DNA of 64,000 nucleotides from Mucilaginibacter sp. SMC90 (GCF_022811725.1 NZ_CP094527.1:930001-994000), one strand, 5' to 3'; positions 25,660-34,587 are shown, counted from the stretch's first letter. The notes: generated by a model from the sequence alone, not told the origin. Made by a program: numbers and translations.

Positions 25660-25709
25660 GTAAATTGCGGACATAAAGCTTCACTAACTATAAAATTAAT
25701 TTAAACAAT

Positions 25710-26414
25710 ATGAAAAACGTACTCATTACCGGTTCAACTAAAGGCATGGGCCGCTCAATTGCAATTGCTTTTGCTAATGAAGGATTAAACGTGGCAATTT
25801 GTTCGAGGAATGAGCAAGAATTATTAAATTTTAAAGATGAGCTGGAACAAGTTGATGCCGGAGTAAAGGTTTTTGCCATGAAAGCCGATGGCAGTAAAAA
25901 GGCTGAGCTGCTAAAATTTGCCGCTGCCGCCGAAGCCGAACTGGGTTTTATTGATGTTGTGGTAAATAACCTGGGTTCGTTTATACCTTCAAGCATATTG
26001 GACGATACCGAAGATACGCTTCAGGTACAGATGAATACCAACCTGATGCCGGGCTATGAGTTGTACCGTTATTTCGGTAAAACCATGGCAAATGCGCGTA
26101 AAGGACACTTCTTTAATATATGTTCGGTAGCGGCTATAAATCCTGTGCCGCAAGCTGGTAGTTATAGTGTAACAAAGTATGCATTGTTAGGTCTAACAAG
26201 AGTAATGAGGCTCGAGATGCAGGAGCATGGTGTAAAAGTTACCGCCGTAATACCAGGATCAACGTTAACGGATTCATGGAAAGGTGCGGTGGTTGATCCA
26301 AATACCATGGTGCTGCCCGAAGATATAGCATCGGCAATCATCAATATTTACAGGATGAGCACCGGTGCCAATGTCGACGAAATCATCATCAAACCTGCGC
26401 CGGGCCAGTTATGA
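25710..26414 (+). CDS. SDR family oxidoreductase
   Basis: A 234-residue short-chain dehydrogenase. TGSTKGMGRSIA (about 6-17) is the cofactor loop, NNLGS follows near residue 90, and Ser...Tyr-x-x-x-Lys is SVAAIN...YSVTKYALL. It resembles FabG-like 3-ketoacyl reductases, with a shorter C-terminus. The substrate is unknown. It lies upstream of the PspC gene by 33 bases, so they may share a transcript. Confidence 0.88.
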   Translation: MKNVLITGSTKGMGRSIAIAFANEGLNVAICSRNEQELLNFKDELEQVDAGVKVFAMKADGSKKAELLKFAAAAEAELGFIDVVVNNLGSFIPSSILDDTEDTLQVQMNTNLMPGYELYRYFGKTMANARKGHFFNICSVAAINPVPQAGSYSVTKYALLGLTRVMRLEMQEHGVKVTAVIPGSTLTDSWKGAVVDPNTMVLPEDIASAIINIYRMSTGANVDEIIIKPAPGQL

Positions 26415-26447
26415 TAAATCAACTTTAAACATAAACGAACATAAATT

Positions 26448-27047
26448 ATGGAAAAGAAACTTCATCGCGATGAGCACCACAAGGTAATAGGCGGTGTTTG
26501 CGCGGGCCTTGCCGAGCACTTCGGTACGGATGTGGCAATTATCAGGGCGATATTTTTAGTAACTCTCATTTTAAAAGGCTTTAGCCTACCCATATATATA
26601 GTACTGTGGATAGTGTTGCCAAAAAAAGGCTACAACTTTACGCCCGGTGTTGATTACAGGGTACCACCCCAGGATAATCCTTTTGCAAACGGACCACAAT
26701 CAGGTCCTTTTTATGACCCTAAATTCGGTAACCAGCCTTTTAACCCTCCTCCATTTGTAAATCCGCCTAAAAAACAGGCTTCAACAGTGGGGCTAATATT
26801 TGGTGTGGCGATGATACTTTTGGGTTCGATATTTTTGCTTAATGAGCTCGACCTGATGCCTGATTGGGATTTTGAAAGCCTTTGGCCTGTAATGCTGGTA
26901 GGGGCGGGCGTAGCGCTTATAGTTTCGGGAGTGAAGAAACAACCCTGGGAAAAACAAAACTGGCATGCCAATGAGGTAGCTGATGCACCTGAAGCAGAAT
27001 CAACTAAAGAAGAAACAGAAACTAAAGATACACCTCCAACTATATAA
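26448..27047 (+). CDS. PspC domain membrane protein
   Basis: A 199-residue membrane protein. Residues 1-60 form a PspC domain (KVIGGVCAGLAEHFGTDVAI, then a helix ending IVLPKKGY). A Pro/Asn-rich linker follows, then two helices (about 108-165) of the LiaI-like type with the phrase LWPVMLVGAGVALI. PspC proteins take part in envelope stress responses. The C-terminal tail is rich in Glu and Thr. The LiaF-like gene starts 4 bases after the stop, so the pair works together. Confidence 0.85.
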   Translation: MEKKLHRDEHHKVIGGVCAGLAEHFGTDVAIIRAIFLVTLILKGFSLPIYIVLWIVLPKKGYNFTPGVDYRVPPQDNPFANGPQSGPFYDPKFGNQPFNPPPFVNPPKKQASTVGLIFGVAMILLGSIFLLNELDLMPDWDFESLWPVMLVGAGVALIVSGVKKQPWEKQNWHANEVADAPEAESTKEETETKDTPPTI

Positions 27048-27051
27048 CATC

Positions 27052-28038
27052 ATGAAAAGCGATAAACTTGTTCCAGGCGCGATCCTGGTATTGTTGGGAG
27101 TAGTATTCCTGCTGGATAACTTCCACGTAATAAATTTTGACTGGATGAACATCCTGTACCTGTGGCCTATATTTTTGATCATGGGCGGTATCAGTCTGGT
27201 ATTCGCCGGCAACCGGTCGCCGCTGGCCACTATTCTTAAACTGGCGGTAGTAATTGGCTGCTTTGCATTACTGGTGTTCGGCAACTTTGGTAAACGCTAC
27301 CATTTTTGGCCAAACGCATGGACCTTTCACAGCGATGATTACGATAATGACAACGACGATGATGACAGCGATACCACCAATACCGACCAGGGCGTAGTGA
27401 AAATAGGCGGCGATAAAACCTTTAAAGAGGAATATAGCGCCGGTATAAAACATGCCCGTCTCAATATAAGTGGCGGCGGTACTATATACAACTTAAGCGA
27501 TACTACCGCCGATTTATTCAGTGCCCAAACACAGGAGCTTTACGGTAAATATACTTTTAACCACAGTAAAGACGATTCGGTATATGTGCTCAACCTTAAT
27601 TTGAAGAATAATAAAGGCTTTCATTTTGACTCAAACGACCGGAAAAACAACAAAGCTGATATCAAATTAAACACAAATCCGGTGTGGGATATTGACGTAA
27701 CTACGGGTGCAACAGATTTAAATTTTGATCTTTCAAAATTCAAAATAAAAACTCTATCTTTAAAGGGCGGAGCAGCATCGTTTGATGTTAAGCTTGGAGC
27801 CCCGGTTGGCACCACAAATGTGGAAGTTTCAACAGGTGCATCTGAGGTAACAATAAGCGTTCCGAAAGGTGCCGCCTGCCGTATCACATCCAATACCGGG
27901 CTTTCATCAAACGAGTTTGATGGCTTTAGTAAAAAGAGTGATAACGACTACGAAACCGACGGCTTCGATGCCGCAAAAAACAGGATCCTGATCCATATGA
28001 GTGGCGGTATCTCTGATTTTAAAGTAAACCGATATTAA
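27052..28038 (+). CDS. LiaF-like envelope protein (DUF5668 plus toast-rack domain)
   Basis: A 328-residue protein. Residues 1-85 hold about three membrane helices of the DUF5668 type (GAILVLLGVVFLLDNF, then LYLWPIFLIMGGISLVFAG). A linker very rich in Asp and Asn follows at about 90-115. The C-terminal half is a repeating beta domain like the LiaF toast rack (LNISGGGTIYNL, VTTGATDLNFDLS, VSTGASEVTISV). In Bacillus, LiaF restrains a stress sensor kinase. The ATG at 27052 is used, four bases after the PspC stop. A strong terminator follows at 28097-28125. Confidence 0.82.
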   Translation: MKSDKLVPGAILVLLGVVFLLDNFHVINFDWMNILYLWPIFLIMGGISLVFAGNRSPLATILKLAVVIGCFALLVFGNFGKRYHFWPNAWTFHSDDYDNDNDDDDSDTTNTDQGVVKIGGDKTFKEEYSAGIKHARLNISGGGTIYNLSDTTADLFSAQTQELYGKYTFNHSKDDSVYVLNLNLKNNKGFHFDSNDRKNNKADIKLNTNPVWDIDVTTGATDLNFDLSKFKIKTLSLKGGAASFDVKLGAPVGTTNVEVSTGASEVTISVPKGAACRITSNTGLSSNEFDGFSKKSDNDYETDGFDAAKNRILIHMSGGISDFKVNRY

Positions 28039-28096
28039 CCTAAATCCTGAGTAAAAAGATACCGGGACATAATACAACAATAATGAATTGCCAGCC

Positions 28097-28125
28097 GCTC
28101 CATCAATTTGATGGAGCTTTTTTTT
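28097..28125 (+). terminator. Rho-independent terminator
   Basis: GCTCCATCA (28097-28105) and TGATGGAGC (28109-28117) form a hairpin followed by eight T. It closes the PspC/LiaF-like transcript. Confidence 0.85.
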
Positions 28126-28247
28126 GTACCAGATTGTAGTGCTGATTCAGGTTTTTGTCATTAAAGCCGTATCAGGGGCGAAAAAGTGTTAAATTGAAAA
28201 CCTTTGGAACAAAAAATAAGTTTAATTTACAGCACAAATAATCTACT

Positions 28248-28931
28248 ATGAAATACCAATACCTTATATTATCTGCATTACTATTTTTAGCCTGCACTGT
28301 TAATGCCCAAACTACGGTTAAGGGTACCGTTTTTGAGTTGGGTAAAAACAACAAAATGAGCAACGTTTTTGTGCGCGACAATCAAAACAGGCAAATGACC
28401 CTTACTGATAATAAAGGTAATTTCAGTATCCGCACCGAAACCGGGCATACCCTTATTTTCAGTTCGCCAGGGTATGTATCGGATACCTTATACGTTACCG
28501 ACTTTACCAACAAGAAAATAGAACTGGTTGCGCAAACCATAGCCTTAAGGCAGGTTAACATCAGTGCCAGGCGCGAAAGCTTTGACGCCCACAAGGAATA
28601 TCCGGAAGTATATACCCGGGCAAAAGTTTATCCGCTTTCGCCAACCTCATGGTTTAGCAAGGAGGCAAAAGATGCCCGCCGTTTAAAAAAATACTTTAAA
28701 CACGAGGAAGAAGAACGCCATGTTGATGAGGTATTTACTATGAGCTATGTGCAAAGTATCATCCCGCTGCGCGGCCAGGAGTTGGAAAACTTTATGACCC
28801 TTTACAGGCCGTCATATGATTTTATTAAAAATAACAACGGCCCTTCACTGGCGGTTTATATCAACGATTCGTACAAGAAATACCAGGCCTTACCTGCAGA
28901 TAAACGCACTTTGCCCGATTTGAAGGAATAG
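28248..28931 (+). CDS. Secreted protein with carboxypeptidase-regulatory-like domain
   Basis: A 227-residue protein. A Sec signal (cleavage near VNAQ) leads to a beta-sandwich domain of the CarboxypepD_reg-like type, with VKGTVFELGKNNKMSNVFVR and a GNFSIRTETGHTLIFSSPGY phrase as in the N-terminus of SusC proteins. No plug or barrel follows, only a Lys/Glu-rich helical tail to the end. Such proteins are common in this phylum and of unknown use, perhaps surface or periplasmic scaffolds. It has no clear partner. Confidence 0.78.
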   Translation: MKYQYLILSALLFLACTVNAQTTVKGTVFELGKNNKMSNVFVRDNQNRQMTLTDNKGNFSIRTETGHTLIFSSPGYVSDTLYVTDFTNKKIELVAQTIALRQVNISARRESFDAHKEYPEVYTRAKVYPLSPTSWFSKEAKDARRLKKYFKHEEEERHVDEVFTMSYVQSIIPLRGQELENFMTLYRPSYDFIKNNNGPSLAVYINDSYKKYQALPADKRTLPDLKE

Positions 28932-28976
28932 TTTTTGATGGCAGCCTTTAAAAAAGGCTTGAAAACAATAAGAAAG

Positions 28977-29058
28977 CGTCATTGCTAGTTACGAACCAAT
29001 CCCAAATCATACAGAGCGACTCTGCTAATCGGGGATTGGTTCGTACCTTGCAATGACG
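28977..29058. repeat. REP-like hairpin, subfamily 2
   Basis: Outer arms CGTCATTGC and GCAATGACG with inner arms around TACGAACCAATCCC and GGGATTGGTTCGTA. The loop includes CAGAGCGACT, which also occurs in the element at 58849-58946. It may act as a terminator between the converging genes that end at 28931 and 29091. Confidence 0.85.
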
Positions 29059-29090
29059 TTTGTTTTAAACTGCTCAATACAGCGTTACGA

Positions 29091-29714
29091 TCAATCCGCC
29101 CAAACACTGATATCATTATTGATGATCTTTTGATAAAGCAGCTCAATCTGGCTTTTCAGGATCCTGTCTTCTGATAGCGGAGGCAGGTTATCAATATCAA
29201 AGTATTGTACGTCCAGCACATCAAAGCCTTTATTAATATCGGTAGTAATAGCTTTACAGTAAAACACCATTTTATATACATAAAAAGGCTGCGGCGGGTG
29301 CGGATGCATTTTTTTATCGAATACCGCAAGTAACCTGTCGACGGCAACCTGTAATCCAGTTTCTTCCCAAAACTCTTTAATAATGGTTTCTTTAGGGGTA
29401 TATCCTATATCTCCCCAACCGCCGGGTAACGACCATTTACCATCGCCGCTTTCACGGGCCAGCAATATCTTATTATCCGGCGAAAGCAGGATCCCCCTTA
29501 AATCAACCTTGGCGGTAGGGTAGTCCGTAGCTTGCGGAAATAACAGGTTAATGGTTTCGGTGCCGTAGCCGCTAACCTCGTCAAACATTTTAGTGCTCAG
29601 GTGCTGTAGTTCCTGGTAGCGTTCAATATCATATTCGTTTTTAGCATATAACAAGCCGGTATCGGCAACAGAACGTAGTTGGGTTATGAGGGAAAGTAGA
29701 TTGGTGTTGGGCAT
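29091..29714 (-). CDS. NUDIX hydrolase with Nudix N-terminal domain
   Basis: A 207-residue protein. Residues 1-60 form the small helical Nudix_hydro_N domain, then the Nudix fold with the box GWGDIGYTPKETIIKEFWEE. This is a variant, with Tyr where the first Glu of GX5E stands and Lys for Arg, as usual in this subgroup. The group hydrolyses ADP-ribose-like or nucleotide diphosphate compounds; the substrate here is unknown. Just upstream of its start lies the IS481 element, which may have separated it from its promoter. Confidence 0.85.
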   Translation of the reverse strand: MPNTNLLSLITQLRSVADTGLLYAKNEYDIERYQELQHLSTKMFDEVSGYGTETINLLFPQATDYPTAKVDLRGILLSPDNKILLARESGDGKWSLPGGWGDIGYTPKETIIKEFWEETGLQVAVDRLLAVFDKKMHPHPPQPFYVYKMVFYCKAITTDINKGFDVLDVQYFDIDNLPPLSEDRILKSQIELLYQKIINNDISVWAD

Positions 29715-29739
29715 AGTGTTTATAAAATTATGTCATTGC

Positions 29740-29772
29740 TGTAAGTGTTTAGTAATTCGGAGACAGAATCAG
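29740..29772. repeat. Left terminal inverted repeat of the IS
   Basis: Begins TGTAAG and contains TAATTCGGAGACAGAAT, which is identical in the right end. Confidence 0.85.
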
Positions 29773-29778
29773 GTGTTT

Positions 29779-30753
29779 TTATTTGTTGTTTAAGGCTGCC
29801 ATTTCAATAGGTTTTTTGCCGTTAATACCCTGATGCGGCCTTTCCCAGTTATAGTAAACGAGGTACTTGAGCAATTCATCCTCCAATTCTTCGAAGCTGT
29901 CAAAATCGGTGTCTTCGATCAGATCTTCTTTAAGTGTACGCCAAAAACGTTCTACCTTGCCGTTCGTCTGCGGGCGGTAAGGTTTCATATATCTTCTTTT
30001 GATACCAGTTTCCACCAACATTCGTTCAAAGGGATGGTTTTTCTTATTTAAGCTGGTAGAGGTGCCAAATTCAGGGCCGTTATCAGCGATGATCTCTTCG
30101 AACTGAATACCAAATTCGCGCTTAAGGGCTTGCATACAGCGCAGCGAAGTAAACATGGTGGTCAAGGCGGTAATATCTTCCATCACCTCTGCCCAGGCAA
30201 GACGGGAATGATCGTCCAACACACAAAGCAGGTACAGCTTCCTGTTTTGTCCCCTGATCACACTTTTACTCAGGTGATGACAGTCTATATGTCCTAACTG
30301 GCCCATGCGTTCCTTGATGATCTTTCGCTTTACTTCCTTATCTGTAACAGTTAAACGGTTCTTGTTGTGTCGCTTCAGGATGTTGTACACCCCTGAAGGC
30401 GATGGGGTAAAGTTATTAGCTTTTTGTTTAAACCGGTCTGCTATCTCGAACTTATTGCAGCCTCGCGAACGCAAATCGAGCACTTGCTGTTCATCCTGGG
30501 GATCAGGACGCCGTGTACTGTACTTAGGCCCACGTTTACCAGGTAATAAGTCGAGTTCATTACCGGATTGTTTAAACCGATTGTAATACTTCAGAAAACT
30601 TCTCCGGTCGGTATCATGAGCCAAATAAAAGTCTTTAGCGAACCTAAAACCCGGGTGTTCCCCACGCTTTACCTGCTCATATTCGCTGATTAAAAAACGA
30701 TACTTACTGAGATAGTTTCGCTTTAAGGTGAGGTCAGTAGTGTTTATTCGCAT
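29779..30753 (-). CDS. IS481-family transposase
   Basis: A 324-residue DDE transposase. An N-terminal HTH part leads to the rve integrase core. The catalytic triad is visible: Asp in GHIDCHHL, Asp in IIADNGPEFG and Glu in NGKVERFWR, followed by the family signature YNWERPHQGINGKKP. The reading frame is intact and fills the element. It moves the IS at 29740-30812. Confidence 0.95.
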   Translation of the reverse strand: MRINTTDLTLKRNYLSKYRFLISEYEQVKRGEHPGFRFAKDFYLAHDTDRRSFLKYYNRFKQSGNELDLLPGKRGPKYSTRRPDPQDEQQVLDLRSRGCNKFEIADRFKQKANNFTPSPSGVYNILKRHNKNRLTVTDKEVKRKIIKERMGQLGHIDCHHLSKSVIRGQNRKLYLLCVLDDHSRLAWAEVMEDITALTTMFTSLRCMQALKREFGIQFEEIIADNGPEFGTSTSLNKKNHPFERMLVETGIKRRYMKPYRPQTNGKVERFWRTLKEDLIEDTDFDSFEELEDELLKYLVYYNWERPHQGINGKKPIEMAALNNK

Positions 30754-30779
30754 AACAAAATTAGCTTAGTTATATAAAG

Positions 30780-30812
30780 CTAATTCTGTCTCCGAATTAT
30801 CTAACCTTTACA
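30780..30812. repeat. Right terminal inverted repeat of the IS
   Basis: Complement of the left end with six mismatches; the outermost bases are TTTACA on the plus strand. Confidence 0.85.
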
Positions 30813-30944
30813 ATTGCGAGGAGCGGGGCTGTCTGTGTGTACGACGCGACGCGGCAATCCCGTAGCCGGGTATATCAGCCCTGTATAGTATGCAATTGCC
30901 AAGCTGCGCTCGCAATGACATGGGTGTATAATTCCGAAATAAAC

Positions 30945-31682
30945 TTATCCTCTGCCTAACAGCTCGTCAAGCTTGTTGCGTTCGGTTTGGAGTTCACGGG
31001 CAAGTTTCTTTTCTTTTTCGTTGGCTTTAGCTTTGAAGGCTTTGTACTCTTCGTCAAGCTCTTCGTAAAGTTTGATGCGGTATTTAGCTTCGCGGCTATG
31101 GGCACCGGAACGGGCTATAACTATAACTGCAACAACGCCAAAAACAATAACCAGTCCCCACATTACCAGGTTGTAGGTTGCTTTGGTAAATGGAATACCG
31201 AGCAGGCTGATTTCGTCGCGTTTTGCATTTGATTCATTCAAGGCCTGCTCCTTACTGTTGGCCTCAGTTTTAAGGCTTTCAACATTTTTTCCCTGCTCGG
31301 CAAGTTGGGCTTTAGCTTCTTTAAGCTGGCGCCGTTCTGTATTAAGGGTATCCTTCATATTTTTCCACAAGGCGGAAACCAACGGCTGCTGATAGTGGTA
31401 TAATTTGCTGAGCAGGTATTGATACTGGCCGTTAAGACTTTTATCTTTCTGCAGGGCCGAATCGGCGGCAGTTGCCCTTGGCTGCGCGTAAGCAGGCCTG
31501 GCAGGTACTGTTACCGCCGGATTTTTAAGCGCTGCCGGGCTCGATTTTACAATGGGCGGAATAGCATTAGGTTTTAAGGTAGCGACTTTCCTTTTGGCAC
31601 TGTCCTGAGCAAAGGTTGCTGTAACACTGCCCGTTATTATCGCTATTAAAACCGTAATCGTAAGTAGTAAATGCTTGTTCAT
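30945..31682 (-). CDS. Exported coiled-coil membrane protein of unknown function
   Basis: A 245-residue protein. A signal peptide or N-terminal helix ends at about TFAQ (residue 26). A Pro/Ala-rich stretch follows, then a Lys/Glu-rich coiled coil (about 110-155), one membrane helix (LVMWGLVIVFGVVAVIVIA, about 170-188) and a second charged coiled coil to the C-terminus. The layout suggests a periplasmic part linked to a cytoplasmic coiled coil. The ATG at 31682 is used; an in-frame TTG lies one codon upstream. No family was recognised. Confidence 0.6.
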   Translation of the reverse strand: MNKHLLLTITVLIAIITGSVTATFAQDSAKRKVATLKPNAIPPIVKSSPAALKNPAVTVPARPAYAQPRATAADSALQKDKSLNGQYQYLLSKLYHYQQPLVSALWKNMKDTLNTERRQLKEAKAQLAEQGKNVESLKTEANSKEQALNESNAKRDEISLLGIPFTKATYNLVMWGLVIVFGVVAVIVIARSGAHSREAKYRIKLYEELDEEYKAFKAKANEKEKKLARELQTERNKLDELLGRG

Positions 31683-31812
31683 CAAGTGTAAAATTAGGTA
31701 TATGCTATTAACAAAACAGGATATCTACGGTTTTTATTATATATACCCTGCTATTTTGAGGCTAAAATAAGCTTTCGTACGTAATTAACCTACTCATAGT
31801 TATATTAGCGGC

Positions 31813-33072
31813 ATGAATATAGGTATCATCGGTTTGGGCGATATGGGTCGTCTGTATGCAAAGGCTTTCGCTAAAGCGGGTTATACCGTATCAGGCTGCG
31901 ATCTGCCCGCCAATCGCCAAAAACTGGAAGAGGAGCTTACACCCTTTGGCATTTCTGTTATGGATAACGGCGGCGACGTTGCCCGCATTAACGATCTGAT
32001 CATCTATTCTGTCGAGGCTGAAAGTATGGAGCGCGTAGTGGCCGAATTTGGCCCTTCAACCAAGTATGGCGCTATTGTGGCAGGGCAAACTTCAGTTAAA
32101 TCTCCGGAGATAGCAACCTTTGAAAAGCACCTGCCTGCCGATGCCCAGATAGTTACTTTTCATGGTATGCACGGGCCGGGCTTTGAGCCTGCCGGGCAAA
32201 CCCTCATCCTGATCCCGCACCGCTCAACGGACGATGCTTATCAGCGCATGTACGATCTGTTTACGGCCATAGGCAGTAATATAGTTGAAATTGCCGACTA
32301 CCATGAGCATGACCGAATTGTTGCCGACACCCAGGCTGTAACCCACGTTGGGTTTGAAAGTATGGGTACGGCCTGGAAATCGGCCGGATTTTTCCCATGG
32401 GAGAATGCCTCCTATATAGGCGGTATCGATAATGTGAAGATCCTGACCACACTTCGGATTTTTAGCTATAAAGCCCACGTTTATGCCGGGCTGGCTATCC
32501 TTAACCCTTATGCCCGTCAGCAGGTGAAGCGCTATGCCGAATCAGAATCGGAGCTGTTTAAGCTGATGATCAAGGAAGAAGCAGATTCATTTAAGCAGCG
32601 CATTTATCGTGCGCGCGACTTTGTTTTCCACGAAAGCCGTAAGCCCATTATGCTTAATGATACCGTAATGAAGGAGTTTTCGCTTTCCCAGCATGCCGAT
32701 CATCAAAAGCCTAATTCGCACCTGAGTATATTAAGTATGGTTGATGCCTGGTACCACCTTGGTGTTAACCCTTATGATAACCTAATTTGTCAAACTCCGC
32801 CTTTCCGCCTCAGGCTGGGTATTGCCGAATATTTGTTTAAGAACGAAGAACTGCTGGAAGAATCATTAGAAACAGCCCTGTATGATAAAACCATCCGTGG
32901 CGACGATCTGGAGTTTCACTCGGCTGTAAGGGAATGGTCGGCCATTATTGGGTATGGCGATATGGAGGGCTATAAGAAACACTTTAACGATACCCAGGCA
33001 TTTTTTAGTCACCGGCTTGAAGAAGGCAAAGCGCAAAGTGCCGAGCTGATCCGCAGGCTGATGATGGAGTGA
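31813..33072 (+). CDS. Prephenate dehydrogenase, fungal (Tyr1) type
   Basis: A 419-residue enzyme. The N-terminal dinucleotide fold is IGIIGLGDMGRLYAKAFAKA (3-22) with Asp31 after GC, and HGMHGPGFEP at about 117-126 matches the catalytic His region of TyrA. Length and C-terminal half resemble the yeast Tyr1 family, which is longer than the usual bacterial enzyme. It oxidises prephenate to 4-hydroxyphenylpyruvate on the way to tyrosine. It is alone and not beside other aromatic amino acid genes. Confidence 0.82.
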   Translation: MNIGIIGLGDMGRLYAKAFAKAGYTVSGCDLPANRQKLEEELTPFGISVMDNGGDVARINDLIIYSVEAESMERVVAEFGPSTKYGAIVAGQTSVKSPEIATFEKHLPADAQIVTFHGMHGPGFEPAGQTLILIPHRSTDDAYQRMYDLFTAIGSNIVEIADYHEHDRIVADTQAVTHVGFESMGTAWKSAGFFPWENASYIGGIDNVKILTTLRIFSYKAHVYAGLAILNPYARQQVKRYAESESELFKLMIKEEADSFKQRIYRARDFVFHESRKPIMLNDTVMKEFSLSQHADHQKPNSHLSILSMVDAWYHLGVNPYDNLICQTPPFRLRLGIAEYLFKNEELLEESLETALYDKTIRGDDLEFHSAVREWSAIIGYGDMEGYKKHFNDTQAFFSHRLEEGKAQSAELIRRLMME

Positions 33073-33076
33073 TTTT

Positions 33077-33118
33077 GATTTGGGATTTCGGATGTTCGAT
33101 TTCGGATTTAGGCTTGAT
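33077..33118. repeat. Single run of degenerate 7-base words
   Basis: Six exact heptads follow each other: GATTTGG, GATTTCG, GATGTTC, GATTTCG, GATTTAG, GCTTGAT. No inverted partner arm was seen. It starts four bases after the prephenate dehydrogenase stop. Confidence 0.75.
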
Positions 33119-33344
33119 TAAAGTGTTCAACTTTTTAAGGTGTGAACACTTGTTGTTTTTTGTGATTTGGTTGTTGTTGATAGTCAATTGTTTATAAAAC
33201 GAGTAAAGTCATTTATTCGCTGCTTTGAACAGCTTGATATTGATAATCAAATGGTTGTGATTTTGGCTTGTAAAATGTTGAACACCTGTTTTTTCAAAAA
33301 TTGAACACTGACAGGAGGGTGTCAGTAAATAGCCATTTGAGAAG

Positions 33345-33902
33345 TTAACTATAGGATTCGAGGAACTCATCTATCGTATCTTCACTATCCATATTCAGAA
33401 TGGCGTTAGCTAACTTTACTTGCCCTTTAGATAATGCAATGGCTGTTAATGCTGTTGCGGCTAAGTCTAAATCCCAATATTGACTCATAGCAAGTTTTGC
33501 AAGATCGGCTAAGTTTTCAATTGTTTTATTATAGTTTGGCTTTAAAGCACTTGGTAAAGGAGGATTATTCTTGTGCCTTTGTATTTCAATTACCGAAATC
33601 AGTCCAAGTATATTATAGTCCACAATTTGTTTCTGTAACGATATCCGAACCAAATGAGGAACCGAATAATATGATGCCAAGCCAACATCTCCCTGATGGT
33701 GTAACTCGTTCCATAGTTCTTGGTAGATTTGGTTAACCGTTTGTTTATTGTCTGCGAGCTCAAGTTTCTTCAAAGCGATTGAAGCATCATATAATGTTCC
33801 TCTATAACCACCTTCTAAGGTCGACCACCTTGGGTCGTCAAGCTCCAATACCGGTTCATCTACTGATTTCTTAGGGAAGAAGTCGCCTAACTTTATTGTC
33901 AT
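33345..33902 (-). CDS. Hypothetical protein, mostly helical
   Basis: A 185-residue protein with no recognised family. It is largely helical after an N-terminal beta part (LELDDPRWSTLEGGYRG). Phrases such as YYSVPHLVRISL and WDLDLAATALTAIAL resemble helical-repeat proteins found with toxin immunity or regulator genes, but this is only a likeness. The ATG at 33902 was preferred because a -7 box (TATCTTTG, 33918-33925 on the minus strand) lies 16 bases upstream. An ATG at 33950 would add 16 residues. Its DNA is poorer in GC than its neighbours. Confidence 0.6.
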   Translation of the reverse strand: MTIKLGDFFPKKSVDEPVLELDDPRWSTLEGGYRGTLYDASIALKKLELADNKQTVNQIYQELWNELHHQGDVGLASYYSVPHLVRISLQKQIVDYNILGLISVIEIQRHKNNPPLPSALKPNYNKTIENLADLAKLAMSQYWDLDLAATALTAIALSKGQVKLANAILNMDSEDTIDEFLESYS

Positions 33903-33917
33903 AGGTTGTTTGTTTCT

Positions 33918-33925
33918 CAAAGATA
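33918..33925 (-). promoter_or_regulatory. -7 box for the hypothetical gene
   Basis: On the minus strand TATCTTTG matches TAnnTTTG exactly, 16 bases before the ATG at 33902. No -33 element was seen. Confidence 0.35.
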
Positions 33926-34107
33926 TATTAACGGATGTAGTTTCTACCATCGGTATCGGTTATTGGTACTAACAATGGCCTTCATATGTATGAATTAGCA
34001 AGGTAGGTTAAGCTGAAAGCTTAACCTATTTTAGGACGAAGTTACGCTGTCGCTAAACTTCGACCAGTAGAAATACGGTAATCAGCTACAATTCAATTGG
34101 TAGTTTA

Positions 34108-34506
34108 TCACGGATACCGAATAACCTCGGGGGCTTTAGCCCATGAAGCAACCTCGGCAGTTAAAATCGGAAACCGAGGAGTGGTTCCGCCTAATTCGCC
34201 GCAGGTTTTACTAAAAATGACCTGTTTTATTTTATGATGCCTGATCACATATGAACAAAGAATACAGGGCTCTACATTGGAATACAGAATTGCGCCTTCA
34301 CAGCCACCATGATATTTTACCGCGTTTAGCACAGCCAATGTTTCCGCGTGGCGGGTGATATCTTTTAACATACGGCTCTGCTCAAAAGCTTCGCCGATGA
34401 TAACACCATCTTTAACTATAACGCAGCCAACGGGGCTTTCGCCTTCGGCAGCAGCGTGTTGGGCCAATTGAAGGCAGCGTTGCATATATGGTTCATGATC
34501 TATCAT
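34108..34506 (-). CDS. Nucleoside deaminase family protein
   Basis: A 132-residue zinc deaminase. HAETLAVL carries the zinc His and the catalytic Glu, and EPCILCSYVI carries the two zinc Cys in the PCxxC form. An N-terminal SPVGCVIVKDGVII strand pair completes the fold. It is close to guanine deaminase and tRNA adenosine deaminase families; the short length and lack of the TadA C-terminal helix point to a free nucleoside or base substrate. It is a single gene. Confidence 0.85.
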   Translation of the reverse strand: MIDHEPYMQRCLQLAQHAAAEGESPVGCVIVKDGVIIGEAFEQSRMLKDITRHAETLAVLNAVKYHGGCEGAILYSNVEPCILCSYVIRHHKIKQVIFSKTCGELGGTTPRFPILTAEVASWAKAPEVIRYP

Positions 34507-34587
34507 AGTACATAAAATATATAATCAAAAATAAGGCCTGCTATAGCTAATTGCTATAACAGGCCTCTGTTTTTAAAAGTTTAATTT

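Larger units (their letters stand above)
29740..30812 (-). mobile_element. IS481-family insertion sequence
   Basis: The 1073-bp element carries one transposase gene and 33-bp terminal inverted repeats (29740-29772 and 30780-30812, 27 of 33 bases alike, both starting TGTAA). It is flanked by a 5-bp duplication ATTGC at 29735-29739 and 30813-30817. Both ends and the gene are intact, so it is probably recent and may still move. Confidence 0.9.
29730..30921. repeat. REP-like hairpin (subfamily 1) interrupted by the IS
   Basis: 29730-29739 is ATGTCATTGC and 30813-30921 starts ATTGCGAGGAGCGG and ends CGCAATGACAT. Removing the IS and one copy of the 5-bp duplication rebuilds a whole element like that at 20385-20496. 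Confidence 0.85.

Noticed and set aside
29753..29772. Shorter 20-bp inverted repeats as the IS ends
   Set aside because: With these ends no target duplication is seen. Extending to TGTAA ends gives 33-bp repeats and a perfect 5-bp duplication.
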